Assembly: GCF_001286805.1 (NCBI RefSeq)
Contig: NZ_CXYV01000002.1
Location: 124,001-188,000, forward strand
Direction of reading: 5' to 3'
DNA length: 64,000 bases
Origin: Kallipyga gabonensis
GTDB taxonomy: Bacteria > Bacillota > Clostridia > Tissierellales > Peptoniphilaceae
The notes beneath the pieces are model-generated. The model saw nothing but the letters and a program-made list of their open reading frames with translations, was not told the DNA's origin and made no database searches. A program made the translations under genes and the position numbers. Below are positions 28,422 to 37,432 of this stretch, one piece after another (the stretch's first letter is position 1; every line of letters begins with the position of its first letter).

Positions 28422-29285
28422 ATGAAGATTGGAAATAGGGAATTTGATTTAGAAAACAAAGCCTATATCATGGGCATCTTGAACGTCACCCCCGACTCTT
28501 TTTCCGACGGGGGCAGGTGGAACGATTTGGACCGGGCCATGGCTCACATCGAAGACATGATTGACCAGGGGATGGACATCCTGGACCTGGGCGGGGAATC
28601 CACCCGGCCCGGCCACGTCCAGATTTCCGACCAGGAGGAGATCGATCGGGTCCTCCCCGTCATCCGGGCCATCCGAAAGAATTTCGATGTTCCCATCTCC
28701 CTGGATAGCTACAAAGGACCCGTGGTCCGGGAAGCCGTCAAGGAAGGGGTTGACCTGGTCAACGACGTATGGGGGCTCAAGTATGACGATGAACTGGCCT
28801 CGGTCATCGCTGAGTCTGGTCTCCCCTGCTGCCTCATGCACAACCAGCCGGAAATCTCCGAGGACATGACCTACCGGGACTACTACAAAAAGGTCTGGAA
28901 GGACCTGGAAGAAACCCTGGTCCTGGCCGAAAAGGCCGGCATCGCCAAGGAGAAGATCATCCTGGACCCCGGGATCGGCTTCAAGAAAACCTACGACCAG
29001 AACCTGGCCCTGGTCCGCCACTTCGGCTACCTTAAGGGGCTGGGCTACCCCCTCCTTTTGGGCACCTCCCGGAAGGGAGAACTGGGCCGGGCCACCGGAC
29101 TCCCCGTCGACCAAAGAGTGGAGGTCACCGCCGCTACCACGGTCATTGGGGTCCTGGAAGGTGCCTCCATCTTCCGCGTCCACGATGTCCGTGAGAACAA
29201 GCGGGCTATGGACATGGCCATGGCCCTTTGTGCCTATAACGGGCCGGATAAAAATGACCCCTTTTGGGAGAAAGCGGAATGGTAA
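28422..29285 (+). CDS. folP: dihydropteroate synthase
   Basis: Joins p-aminobenzoate to the pterin pyrophosphate; the sulfonamide target. The 287-residue TIM-barrel protein has NVTPDSFSDGG at 21-31, GGESTRPGH near 60, DPGIGFKKT near 188 and the SRKG motif near 215. AGGAG lies six bases before ATG 28422. It overlaps the folB-folK start by seven bases. All substrate-binding motifs look intact. Confidence 0.96.
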   Translation: MKIGNREFDLENKAYIMGILNVTPDSFSDGGRWNDLDRAMAHIEDMIDQGMDILDLGGESTRPGHVQISDQEEIDRVLPVIRAIRKNFDVPISLDSYKGPVVREAVKEGVDLVNDVWGLKYDDELASVIAESGLPCCLMHNQPEISEDMTYRDYYKKVWKDLEETLVLAEKAGIAKEKIILDPGIGFKKTYDQNLALVRHFGYLKGLGYPLLLGTSRKGELGRATGLPVDQRVEVTAATTVIGVLEGASIFRVHDVRENKRAMDMAMALCAYNGPDKNDPFWEKAEW

Positions 29286-30118
29286 TGGACAGGATCCACA
29301 TTGAAAAACTCACGGTCTTCGCCCACCATGGCTACTATGATGAAGAAGCCCGCTTGGGTCAGAAATTCCAGGTGACCCTGGACCTCTTCCAGGACCTCCG
29401 TCCGGCCGGAACGGACGATGCCATCGGATCTACCACCAACTACGGGGAAGTCTGCCTAAGCGTAGACCAGTTCATGCGGGAAAACCGCTTCGACCTCATC
29501 GAAACCTGTGCTGAGGGCCTGGCCTCCCATATCCTGAATGCCTATCCCGGCGTCCGGGCCCTGGACCTGACCATCCACAAGCCCTGGGCCCCCGTCGGCC
29601 TCCCGGTGGAGGACCTCTCCGTCACCATCCACCGGGCCCGCCACCGGGTTTTCCTGGGCCTGGGATCTAACATGGGCGACCGGAAGGCCTACCTGGACGG
29701 GGCCATCCAGGGGCTCAAGGAAGCCGACCAGGTCTCCCTAATTCAGGTTTCTTCCTATATAGAGACCCCACCCTATGGCCTGGTCGACCAGGACCCCTTC
29801 CTCAATGCGGTGGTGGAAATCGAGACCACCCTGGCCCCCTACCCCCTTCTGGACCTTTGCCAGTCTTTAGAGCAGGCGGCCGGACGGGTCCGAAAGGTCC
29901 ATTGGGGTCCCCGAACCCTGGACGTGGACATCCTCTTTTATGACCGGGAAATTCTGGGCCTGGACCGCCTGGCTGTCCCCCACCCCGACCTGGTCAACCG
30001 GGCTTTTGTTTTGGAACCTTTGGCAGAGCTTGCTCCCAACTTCATCCACCCGGTCAATAAGCTAACCATGGCCAAGTGCCTGGAGGTCCTGGAAAAGAAG
30101 GCGGACCATGAAGACTGA
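29279..30118 (+). CDS. folB-folK: bifunctional dihydroneopterin aldolase / HPPK (FolB-FolK fusion)
   Basis: Two consecutive folate enzymes in one 279-residue chain. Residues 1-120 are the aldolase FolB (HHGYYDEEARLGQKF near 16-30, Lys101 in IHKPWAP). Residues 123-279 are the pyrophosphokinase FolK (GLGSNMGDR near 127-135, WGPRTLDVDILFYD near 222, HPDLVNRAFVL near 244). ATG 29279 has GGGAG seven bases upstream; 29285 is a second candidate that overlaps the folP stop. Fusion of these domains is known in some Firmicutes and would let the product of FolB pass to FolK. Confidence 0.94.
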   Translation: MVMDRIHIEKLTVFAHHGYYDEEARLGQKFQVTLDLFQDLRPAGTDDAIGSTTNYGEVCLSVDQFMRENRFDLIETCAEGLASHILNAYPGVRALDLTIHKPWAPVGLPVEDLSVTIHRARHRVFLGLGSNMGDRKAYLDGAIQGLKEADQVSLIQVSSYIETPPYGLVDQDPFLNAVVEIETTLAPYPLLDLCQSLEQAAGRVRKVHWGPRTLDVDILFYDREILGLDRLAVPHPDLVNRAFVLEPLAELAPNFIHPVNKLTMAKCLEVLEKKADHED

Positions 30119-31394
30119 CCAGGCAATAAATTTCTATAAAAATGCTGAAAGTCGGGGGATCCGGCCCGGTTTGGAACGGATCCGCGACCTCATGGACCGC
30201 TTGGGCAATCCCCAGGACCGGACCCCCTACATCCATGTAGCCGGAACCAACGGTAAGGGGTCGGTCGCCCTCATGACCGCCCAAATCCTCTCCCAGGCCG
30301 GCTACCGGACCGGCCTCTTCCGGTCTCCCGCCGTTACCACTTTCGAAGACCAAATCCAGGTGGACGGGAAGCCCATCTCCTCCAGGGACCTGTCCCGGGA
30401 GACGGAAAAAATTCAGTCCGCTGCCGACCAAATGGAAGATCCCCCGACCTCCTTTGAAGCCCTGACCGCCCTGGCCCTCCTCCACTTTGCGGAACAAGCC
30501 TGCGACCTAGCTGTCATCGAGGTGGGCATGGGGGGATTGGAGGATTCCACCAACATCATCCCACCCCCTCAACTTGCCCTCATCACCCGGTTGGGCCTGG
30601 ACCACCTGGGGGTCCTGGGCAATAATCTGGCTGAAATTGCCGGCCAAAAAGCCGGTATTATAAAAAAGGGAACCGGGGCGGCCCTGGCCTATCCTTCTGA
30701 AGAAGAGGGGTTGGCTGCCGTGGCTGAACGAGCCCGATCCGTCCAAGTCCCCTTCCGAGTGGCGGATCCCGGGAGGGTCGCTTTGCAGAAGATGAACCTG
30801 GATGGCCAGGTCTTTGACTGGAAATCTACCGAAAATGAGCAAACGGTAAGCTTAGAAGACCTGACCCTCCCTCTCCTGGGCCGCCACCAGCTGACCAATA
30901 CCGCCCTTGTCCTAACCGGCATCGAAACCCTCCGAACCATGGGTTATGACATTCCGGATGAAGCCATTCGCCGGGGGCTGTCCATGGCCCGCCTGGCCTG
31001 CCGGATGGAGGTCCTCAGCAAGGATCCCCTCTTCCTTCTTGACGGAGGGCACAATCCCCAGGGGGTAGCCAGCCTGGTTGACCTCCTCCGGGACCTCTCC
31101 CTTTCCAAAGTCCACTTCCTCATGGGTATGCTCAAGGATAAGGACGTGGACCACGTTATCGACCTGGTCCTCCCCTTGGGCGCTTCCTTCACCTGTATCA
31201 CACCCAACCACCCCTCCCGGGCTTTGTCCGGAGAGGACCTGGCTCGGAAAATCCAAAAAAAAGGAGGCCCGGCCCAGGCTTTCTCCACCATGGAAGAAGG
31301 CTTGGATCGAGCCTTGGCGACCGGACATCCGGTCGTGGCTTTTGGGTCTTTCTATACCGCAGGACCCCTGCGGAAGCTTTTCTTTAAGAAATAA
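30108..31394 (+). CDS. folC: folylpolyglutamate / dihydrofolate synthase
   Basis: Adds glutamate to dihydropteroate and folates. The 428-residue Mur-ligase-family protein has the ATP loop HVAGTNGKGSV at 43-53, VGMGGLEDSTNI near 138 and DGGHNPQG near 310. It overlaps folBK by 11 bases and is the last gene of the operon. Its stop is five bases from the dnaX stop on the other strand, with no visible terminator between them, so the two converging transcripts probably overlap. Confidence 0.95.
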   Translation: MKTDQAINFYKNAESRGIRPGLERIRDLMDRLGNPQDRTPYIHVAGTNGKGSVALMTAQILSQAGYRTGLFRSPAVTTFEDQIQVDGKPISSRDLSRETEKIQSAADQMEDPPTSFEALTALALLHFAEQACDLAVIEVGMGGLEDSTNIIPPPQLALITRLGLDHLGVLGNNLAEIAGQKAGIIKKGTGAALAYPSEEEGLAAVAERARSVQVPFRVADPGRVALQKMNLDGQVFDWKSTENEQTVSLEDLTLPLLGRHQLTNTALVLTGIETLRTMGYDIPDEAIRRGLSMARLACRMEVLSKDPLFLLDGGHNPQGVASLVDLLRDLSLSKVHFLMGMLKDKDVDHVIDLVLPLGASFTCITPNHPSRALSGEDLARKIQKKGGPAQAFSTMEEGLDRALATGHPVVAFGSFYTAGPLRKLFFKK

Positions 31395-31399
31395 CCCAC

Positions 31400-33235
31400 C
31401 TATTCAATACGAAGGAGGTCTTCAGGAAAGACCGCTTTGATCTTGTCCAAGGGAGTCGACGGCCCAACCGGGTCTGCCGGCTCTTTTTTTTCCTCCGGCC
31501 GGGAAAGAGGCCGGGGGCTAGGTGCGGACCCTTTTTTCTCCCGGGCGGAACGGTCCTTCTGAACCCCCTCCATCATTTCCAGGCTGATGTGGAGGGTATA
31601 GTCGGGACCCAGAATTTCTCGGAAAACCTGGGCTACTGGACCCTCATACTCTTTTTTCATGATGGGCCCCAGCGTTTCATGGGTGTAGACCAGGTAGAGG
31701 TCTTTGCCCAGGGCAACCAGGTCATCGTATTTCTTAAAAAGGTAGGCCGGGACAGAATTCCGGGCGGAAAAATTGTCCAAGATCTCGCCCTCATGGTCCC
31801 TGAGCCAGGCCAGGGGGTTTCCTTCAACCGATGAGGGGTCGGCCTCCGGTTTGGAATTTGAGGGAGGGGCTGGTGTCCGAACTTCCTCCGGCTCAGGCTC
31901 AGGAGCTTCCTGAGGAGCCGGGCTGGTCGGCTCCGGCTCAGAAAGATCCTGGGGAGCCGGGATTGGTGGCCCGGAAGGCTCATCCTTGGGACTTGATGTC
32001 CCGTCCTTATCCCCTGCCGCTAAAGCCGTCAAATTCATGGCCCGGATAGCCTTGTCCACCTCCTCCCGGACCAGGGCCCGGGGGATCTCCCAACGCTGGA
32101 TGGTCTCCGCCTTCTCCTCCAAGGCAGCCAGGCGGGAGGCCAGGGACTTCCGGTCCACATAGTTGACCAGGCGGACCAGGCCGGCCTGGAAGACGGCTTC
32201 CGAAAAGTCCGACCGGCGGATGACTTCTTCCGTCTCTAAAAGGAGGGAGAGGGAATCGATGATCCGGTCCATCTCCACCTCATCCACCAGGTCCTGGAGC
32301 TCCCGGACTTGGGCAGGATCCAAGGGGAGCTTATCCTTTTGGTCCATGCCCTTGACCAAGAGGAGGAGGCGGAAGTATTCGACCAGTTCCTTGATAAAAG
32401 TATGGGGGTCCTTCCCCTGGTCCAGGAGGTCCTGGGAGAGGGAGAGGGTTTGGGAAAGACGGTTTTGGAAGATGGCCCCAACCATCTCGGACATGGATTG
32501 GTAGCCCACGGTCCCCAGGATGGCCTGGACGGTTTCTTCATCGATGGTCTTCCCCCCACCTGCCAGGACCTGGTCCATGAGGGAGAGGGCATCCCGCATG
32601 GCCCCGTCAGCAGCAATAGCCATGGCGTGGAGGGCGGAATCCTCGACCGTCAGGTCCAGTTCCCCGGCGATGTGACGGATGTTCTTCTCAATGGAGGGGA
32701 TGTCCAGGCGCTTGAATTCATAGCGTTGGAGGCGGGAAAGGATGGTGTCGGGGACCTGGTCCGGGTCCGTGGTCGCCAGGATAAAGATGAGGTGGTCGGG
32801 GGGCTCTTCCATGATTTTCAGGAGGGCGTTGAAAGCCTCCCGGGTGATCATGTGGGCTTCGTCGATGATGTAGACCTTGTACTTGAGCTGGGAAGGCGGG
32901 TAGACCACATGCTCCTTGAGCTCCCGGATGTCATCGATCCGGCGGTTGGATGCTGCATCCATCTCTACCACATCCAGGGTGGTTTCCTCCAAGATGGCCT
33001 TGCAATTTTCGCATTCGTTGCAGGGGTTCCCGTCCACGGGGTGGAGACAGTTGACCGCCCGGGCAAAGATTTTTGCACAGGAAGTTTTCCCGGTTCCCCG
33101 GGTTCCCGCAAAAAGGTAGGCATGGCCCGGCTGTCCGGACCGGATTTGGTTTTTCAGGACGCGCGTGATATGGTCCTGGCCCAGAACCTGGTCGAAAGTC
33201 TTGGGCCGGAAAGCGCGGTATATGGCTTTTTTCAT
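31400..33235 (-). CDS. dnaX: DNA polymerase III subunit gamma/tau
   Basis: The clamp-loader ATPase. From ATG 33235 it has 611 residues. Walker A GTRGTGKTS lies at 44-52, the zinc site at C63, C72, C75, C78, Walker B VYIIDEAHM near 117 and the SRLQRYEF sensor region near 165. A Pro/Glu-rich linker (about 425-490) leads to the tau C-terminus. The start is chosen for GGAGG five bases upstream and because the extended -10 at 33253-33258 leaves room for only a short leader; ATG 33247 has no ribosome site. No slippery A-rich site was identified. Confidence 0.95.
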   Translation of the reverse strand: MKKAIYRAFRPKTFDQVLGQDHITRVLKNQIRSGQPGHAYLFAGTRGTGKTSCAKIFARAVNCLHPVDGNPCNECENCKAILEETTLDVVEMDAASNRRIDDIRELKEHVVYPPSQLKYKVYIIDEAHMITREAFNALLKIMEEPPDHLIFILATTDPDQVPDTILSRLQRYEFKRLDIPSIEKNIRHIAGELDLTVEDSALHAMAIAADGAMRDALSLMDQVLAGGGKTIDEETVQAILGTVGYQSMSEMVGAIFQNRLSQTLSLSQDLLDQGKDPHTFIKELVEYFRLLLLVKGMDQKDKLPLDPAQVRELQDLVDEVEMDRIIDSLSLLLETEEVIRRSDFSEAVFQAGLVRLVNYVDRKSLASRLAALEEKAETIQRWEIPRALVREEVDKAIRAMNLTALAAGDKDGTSSPKDEPSGPPIPAPQDLSEPEPTSPAPQEAPEPEPEEVRTPAPPSNSKPEADPSSVEGNPLAWLRDHEGEILDNFSARNSVPAYLFKKYDDLVALGKDLYLVYTHETLGPIMKKEYEGPVAQVFREILGPDYTLHISLEMMEGVQKDRSAREKKGSAPSPRPLSRPEEKKEPADPVGPSTPLDKIKAVFPEDLLRIE

Positions 33236-33252
33236 GGTATCCTCCATGGGTC

Positions 33253-33261
33253 ATTTTACCA
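33253..33261 (-). promoter_or_regulatory. extended -10 promoter candidate for dnaX
   Basis: Minus-strand TGGTAAAAT, 18 bases before the dnaX start, which gives a transcript start close to the GGAGG site. Identical nonamers stand before three other genes here. Confidence 0.5.
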
Positions 33262-33365
33262 TAGGTATTTTACAAGTATTGGCATTTGCCTAGCAGATAT
33301 TATTAATCATTACCTTTTATCTCACTTTCAATTCCCATCATCATATTATAATATGGTGTAACTCG

Positions 33366-33437
33366 ATGCTCCAAGATGAATGTTATCAATGTGATGATTT
33401 GCTGGCGTGTATGAATTTGTCTTGCGAAAAAAAATAG
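33366..33437 (+). CDS. possible Cys-rich 23-residue peptide upstream of the exporter
   Basis: A short frame, MLQDECYQCDDLLACMNLSC followed by EKK, with four Cys (6, 9, 15, 20). A TATAAT-like -10 (33346-33351) ends 14 bases before it, but the ribosome site is weak (GGTG). It lies 63 bases before an ABC exporter gene in the same AT-rich island, so it could encode an exported peptide or a leader peptide. It is too short for statistical support and is listed as a candidate only. Confidence 0.2.
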   Translation: MLQDECYQCDDLLACMNLSCEKK

Positions 33438-33500
33438 TGATAGACGGAGGAAATGATTATATTTGTGTTTGTAAACAATAGTTATAATCATTAATTAAGA

Positions 33501-35117
33501 ATGAAAATAATATTGCAATATCTAAGTGAATATAAAAAAGAAAGCTTTCTAGTAAGTTTTCTTCAATTATTGGTTTGGGGAATGCAAACAATAACGCAGC
33601 TCCTCATGATCAGAACTTTCGAGTATGCCATAAAACTAGATGGAAAAATGTTTTTCATCTATACCTGCATTTCCATTTTATGTTGGGCTTCTTATTTTTA
33701 TTTAAATTTTATCCTAAGTAAATCACAGGGCAAATTAATTATTAAGCTAAATTCTCATGTGAGAAATAAGATGTTATCAAATTTAATCAACAAAGGATTC
33801 TATGAATTTTATTCAACCGACACAGGAAATTACCTTTCAAGCTTAACAACGAATATCAAACAAATTGAAACTTTTGCCTGGGAACCTTTTTTTAATGGAA
33901 TTGGGCGAATGGGACAAATTATGTGGTCGCTCATTGCTCTAGCATATCTGGATTGGAGCCTAATCAGTCTAGCAGGGATAACATTGGTAATCATGTTCTT
34001 TGTTCCTAAATTCTTCCAAAATAAGCTTGAACATTTGGGAGAGGCTTTCTCAACCGTCTTAGGAAAATCAACATCTAAATTTAAGGAGATTTTACTGGCT
34101 TTCGGCGTGTTCAAATCATTTAATAAAGAAAACCTTTTTATCTCTCTTGGGAATCGTTATGGACAATCAACAGAGCAGATAAATTATGAATTGAATATCA
34201 CAAAGGATAAGATTTCACTGTTTTTAGCTTTTTTGAATGTACTTATGCAACTATTATCCGACTTATTAATACTATGGCTTGTTCTAAAAGGAAGATTAAG
34301 CCTTGCTGTACTTGTCGGGGGAAGCAATCTGATTTCAAGCGTTTCGAATGGATTTAATGAAGTAAATAGAAGTCGACTTTCAATAGCAAGCTGTAAAAGC
34401 TATTTTGAAGATGCTGAGAATGTAATTATAAATCAGAAGAAAGAAATTAAGGACTTTGCCATAAGGGAGAGAATAGAGGTTAAAAATCTGACCTTTTCTT
34501 ACTCTGAAAAAGTGATTTTTAGAAATTTAAATATTGTATTTTATATAGGAAAAAAACACTTGATATTAGGAAGATCCGGATCCGGAAAATCCACTCTACT
34601 GAAAATATTGTTAGGCTGGTTTGATAAGTATGACGGGCAAATCCTATACGACGGAGTCGATCTGAGAACTATTCCCAGTTCGCATCTAAATAAGGATATT
34701 AGCTATATTGATCAGAATTTATTTCTTTTTAATGATTCTATCAAGAATAATATTACACTCTATGATAAATATGATGAGGAGAAAATCAGTAGTTCGTTAT
34801 ATGAGAGTTCGTTAAATGAGGATATAGAGCATATGCCGGACGGGATAGATACCATTGTCGGTGAAAATGGAAATAATATTTCTGAAGGACAAAAACAACG
34901 AGTTGTTATTGCCAGGGCCTTGATCCATGGAAAATCAATTCTGTTTGTTGATGAAGGAACAAGCTCCTTGGACAAAGATAATTCACTGAGGATTGAGAAA
35001 ACCTTGCTGAATAATGAAAAACTGACATTGGTATATATAGCCCACTCAATAACGCATGAAAGTCTCAAGAAATTTGATTACATTTATGATCTTGATCAAA
35101 TGATGGTAAAAAAATGA
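33501..35117 (+). CDS. ABC transporter, fused permease and ATPase (exporter type)
   Basis: A 538-residue half-transporter of the exporter class. About 1-300 hold five or six membrane segments; the ATPase domain has Walker A GRSGSGKST near 355, Q-loop YIDQNLFLF near 400, signature NISEGQKQR near 459, Walker B ILFVDEG near 480 and IAHSITH near 513. The signature ISEGQ departs from LSGGQ, and the residue after Walker B DE is Gly. Codon use is strongly AT-rich, unlike neighbouring genes, which suggests transfer. No ribosome site is obvious at ATG 33501. Substrate unknown; fused exporters of this size often move peptides or lipids. Confidence 0.88.
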   Translation: MKIILQYLSEYKKESFLVSFLQLLVWGMQTITQLLMIRTFEYAIKLDGKMFFIYTCISILCWASYFYLNFILSKSQGKLIIKLNSHVRNKMLSNLINKGFYEFYSTDTGNYLSSLTTNIKQIETFAWEPFFNGIGRMGQIMWSLIALAYLDWSLISLAGITLVIMFFVPKFFQNKLEHLGEAFSTVLGKSTSKFKEILLAFGVFKSFNKENLFISLGNRYGQSTEQINYELNITKDKISLFLAFLNVLMQLLSDLLILWLVLKGRLSLAVLVGGSNLISSVSNGFNEVNRSRLSIASCKSYFEDAENVIINQKKEIKDFAIRERIEVKNLTFSYSEKVIFRNLNIVFYIGKKHLILGRSGSGKSTLLKILLGWFDKYDGQILYDGVDLRTIPSSHLNKDISYIDQNLFLFNDSIKNNITLYDKYDEEKISSSLYESSLNEDIEHMPDGIDTIVGENGNNISEGQKQRVVIARALIHGKSILFVDEGTSSLDKDNSLRIEKTLLNNEKLTLVYIAHSITHESLKKFDYIYDLDQMMVKK

Positions 35118-35167
35118 TTTGTTTGCTATACGAATAACCATCTCAGTTGTAAAGACACAAAAGTCAA

Positions 35168-35214
35168 AAAGTTTCAAAAAAAAACTTGACAGTGGCCTGA
35201 AACTTTGCCATACT
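35168..35214 (+). promoter_or_regulatory. promoter with operator-like inverted repeat
   Basis: TTGACA (35186-35191), 17 bases, CATACT (35209-35214). The inverted repeat AAAGTTTCA (35168-35176) and TGAAACTTT (35198-35206) brackets the -35 element, the placement expected for a repressor site. No gene follows on this strand before the terminator at 35316-35349. Confidence 0.55.
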
Positions 35215-35220
35215 TTACTT

Positions 35221-35354
35221 AGTTAGTCGATGCTAACATCCAAGCCCGGCTAACACTAGCCATAAAGCCTACATACATATGGATTTTCACTCCTCTAGCT
35301 ACCATGTGGTGTAAGAAAAGCCGGACCCCTTTGCCAGGGTCCGGCTTTTCTTTG
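35221..35354 (+). ncRNA. possible small RNA between promoter and terminator
   Basis: A transcript from the promoter at 35186-35214 would run about 130 bases to the terminator at 35316-35349. It could fold GTTAG-tcgatg-CTAAC and GGCTA-acac-TAGCC hairpins. Only tiny frames (7 and 19 codons) without ribosome sites are present. It has no family that I recognise. Confidence 0.3.
35316..35352. terminator. bidirectional terminator after htrA-like gene
   Basis: A perfect 13-bp stem AAAAGCCGGACCC / GGGTCCGGCTTTT (35316-35328 with 35337-35349), with A and T runs on both sides. On the minus strand it ends the HtrA gene, on the plus strand the candidate small RNA. Confidence 0.9.
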
Positions 35355-35377
35355 TCTATTTGATTTTCCCGTCCTCA

Positions 35378-36619
35378 TCAGTTGCTCTTGGAAGGAACAA
35401 AGGATTCAAAGCGAAGGTCGAGTTTTTGTGAATTCTTTCCCCGGTAAATCTCCAGCTTGGCCTGGTTACCCACCTCGTAATTGAGCAGGAGGGTTTTGAG
35501 AGAGTTCATGGACTCCACCGGCTGATCATCGATAGAGGTGATGATGTCTCCGGGGCGGAGGCCGGCCTTTCCCGCCGGTGATCCGGCAATGACTTCGTGG
35601 ATGAGGACGCCCTTATCCACAGGAAGTTCGCCTGCTCCCATTTGTTTGGCGATCTCCACATTGAGCCCGGTGATGCCCAGGTAGAGGGGCTCATAGGACC
35701 CTTCCTTGACGATCTTGTCCACGATGGTCCGGATGGTGGAGATGGGGATGGCGAAGCCGATTCCGTCGGCCGCCATGGGCTTGGCGGTGTTGAGACCGAT
35801 GAGCTCTCCCTTGGCATTCAGGAGGGCACCTCCGGAGTTTCCGGCGTTGATGGCCGCATCCGTTTGGATCAGGCCGTCCATGGTGTTCCCTCCCTGGAGG
35901 GTGATGGACCGGTTGAGTCCGGAAATATAGCCCGAAGTCAAGGTGGATTGGAGGTCCAGACCTAAGGGGTTGCCAATGGCTATGGCCTTATCCCCCACAC
36001 TGATCTCTTCCGACTTTCCGAAGCTGATGGGCTGGAGGTCTTTCTTCTCCACCTTGATGACGGCTAAATCCAATGTGGGATCATTCCAAAGAATCTTTGC
36101 CGGAGCTTCTTCTCCATTGGAAAAAAGGACGTTGACCTTCTCGGCATTGCCATTGTCCACCACGTGGGAATTGGTCACAATGTAGCCGTCCTTGGATACG
36201 ATGACACCTGAGCCTACCGATTCCGTGTACTTGGGATAGCCATAAAAGAAGGGGTTTTGGCTGGCCCCCTGGCTCAGGGTGGTGATGCCCACGATGGAGG
36301 GGGTGGCCTTCTTGGCCACCACATTTTCCACGGTGGAATCCTGGTTGAGCTCAATCTTGACTTCCTGGTGTTCTGTTTCTTTGCTATCCTCCATGGCCAT
36401 GTAGGGCAAGGTGACAGCCCCGGTGCCCAGGAGTGCGGTGGAGACCCCTCCGCCAAAAAGGGCACCCACTAAGACCAGGAGAAGGGCCCGGAACCAATTG
36501 TTTTTGGGCCGGTAGTTCCTCTGCATTTCCTCCCGGATGAGCTTCCGGGCTTCTCGCTCATCGAAAGACCGGGGATGGTCCTGGTTCAGCTGATCCCCAT
36601 TTGTTGTATAATCTTCCAT
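35378..36619 (-). CDS. htrA: HtrA-family trypsin-like serine protease with PDZ domain
   Basis: A membrane-anchored quality-control protease facing the outside. From ATG 36619 it has 413 residues: a charged cytoplasmic N-terminus, one membrane segment (about 44-65), the protease domain with His152 (TNSHVVD), Asp184 (TLDLAVI) and Ser262 (GNSGGAL), and one PDZ domain (about 310-405) ending with GDIITSID. The catalytic triad is complete. AAGGGAAAA lies before the chosen start; a longer frame to 36682 lacks a ribosome site. It is a single gene with its own terminator. Confidence 0.94.
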   Translation of the reverse strand: MEDYTTNGDQLNQDHPRSFDEREARKLIREEMQRNYRPKNNWFRALLLVLVGALFGGGVSTALLGTGAVTLPYMAMEDSKETEHQEVKIELNQDSTVENVVAKKATPSIVGITTLSQGASQNPFFYGYPKYTESVGSGVIVSKDGYIVTNSHVVDNGNAEKVNVLFSNGEEAPAKILWNDPTLDLAVIKVEKKDLQPISFGKSEEISVGDKAIAIGNPLGLDLQSTLTSGYISGLNRSITLQGGNTMDGLIQTDAAINAGNSGGALLNAKGELIGLNTAKPMAADGIGFAIPISTIRTIVDKIVKEGSYEPLYLGITGLNVEIAKQMGAGELPVDKGVLIHEVIAGSPAGKAGLRPGDIITSIDDQPVESMNSLKTLLLNYEVGNQAKLEIYRGKNSQKLDLRFESFVPSKSN

Positions 36620-36960
36620 ATTTTTCCCTTCTACCCCGGTAAGGGGACAAAAGTATGACTTATTCATGGTTGAATCGGGCACAGGCCCGCATGGCCCGGC
36701 CTTGAATCCTCCTTATCATAGGGGGAAATTCTGGAGGAAATATGTTACATGGTTTCAATGCCTATACTGATCATTGGGGAAAGAACAGGCAAAAGAGTAA
36801 AATGAATGTTTTATAAACTTTTCTTTTCAAAAGATCAATATCCCTTGGCTGCTACTTAATCACTGTGATATTCTTTAGATAAGAAAATATTGTTTTTCAT
36901 TCGCTTATCTGATAGAAGTGTACTGACCTCTTATTGTAATCGCTTTAAAGGGGGCTAAAC

Positions 36961-37413
36961 ATGAGAAAGAAATATAAAATCATTCTAACCATTTTAGTCG
37001 CTTCGATCATCATTTCAATCACCCTTTCTATGACATCACAGAGCGACCCTACTTTGAGCCACCCTTCCTCAAAGACCTATGACCTAAAAGATATCCCTAA
37101 TCTGAATGTCCATAATTCATGTTCCGGTACGGGTGTTGTCTTTGAGTCTAATGATCGTGACAACATAAGCATTGCCCAAAAGCTTGACGAGGGTTGGATG
37201 TTGTTATATTTGGAATCCAAGGAAGGATTTCAAGGACTTGGTAAAGTAAGGGAGGGAAATGTCGTTTATTTCAGGGCGGAGGGACCTGACCAAGAATCCT
37301 ATCCTGGAAGGGTGTTGAATGTTTATCAATTAGATGTTTTGGGAGATGTTGAACAGGATATGTTCAAAGAAATTAAGAAGTATATCATTAATCAGATGGT
37401 TGAACAGGATTAA
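36961..37413 (+). CDS. small exported or membrane-anchored protein, unknown
   Basis: Not recognised. It has 150 residues, with Lys/Arg at 2-7 and a hydrophobic segment at about 8-25 (ILTILVASIIISITLS), so it is either secreted or anchored by its N-terminus. No lipobox Cys follows; a single Cys at 54 (NSCSGTG) lies in the mature part. The rest is soluble and acidic near the C-terminus. AAAGGGGG precedes the start. It is AT-rich compared with neighbours, and the 340 bases before it hold no gene. The hairpin at 37433-37476 follows its stop by 19 bases. Confidence 0.7.
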   Translation: MRKKYKIILTILVASIIISITLSMTSQSDPTLSHPSSKTYDLKDIPNLNVHNSCSGTGVVFESNDRDNISIAQKLDEGWMLLYLESKEGFQGLGKVREGNVVYFRAEGPDQESYPGRVLNVYQLDVLGDVEQDMFKEIKKYIINQMVEQD

Positions 37414-37432
37414 TATTTGAAAGCAGCTGAAC

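Noticed and set aside
32309-33361. Plus-strand frame of 350 codons
   Set aside because: Antisense to dnaX and rich in Gly/Asp/Val shadow sequence; dnaX has the ATPase and zinc motifs.
33303-33491. Minus-strand frame of 62 codons in the AT-rich island
   Set aside because: No ribosome site or family; overlaps the more plausible short Cys-rich frame on the other strand, which is itself uncertain.
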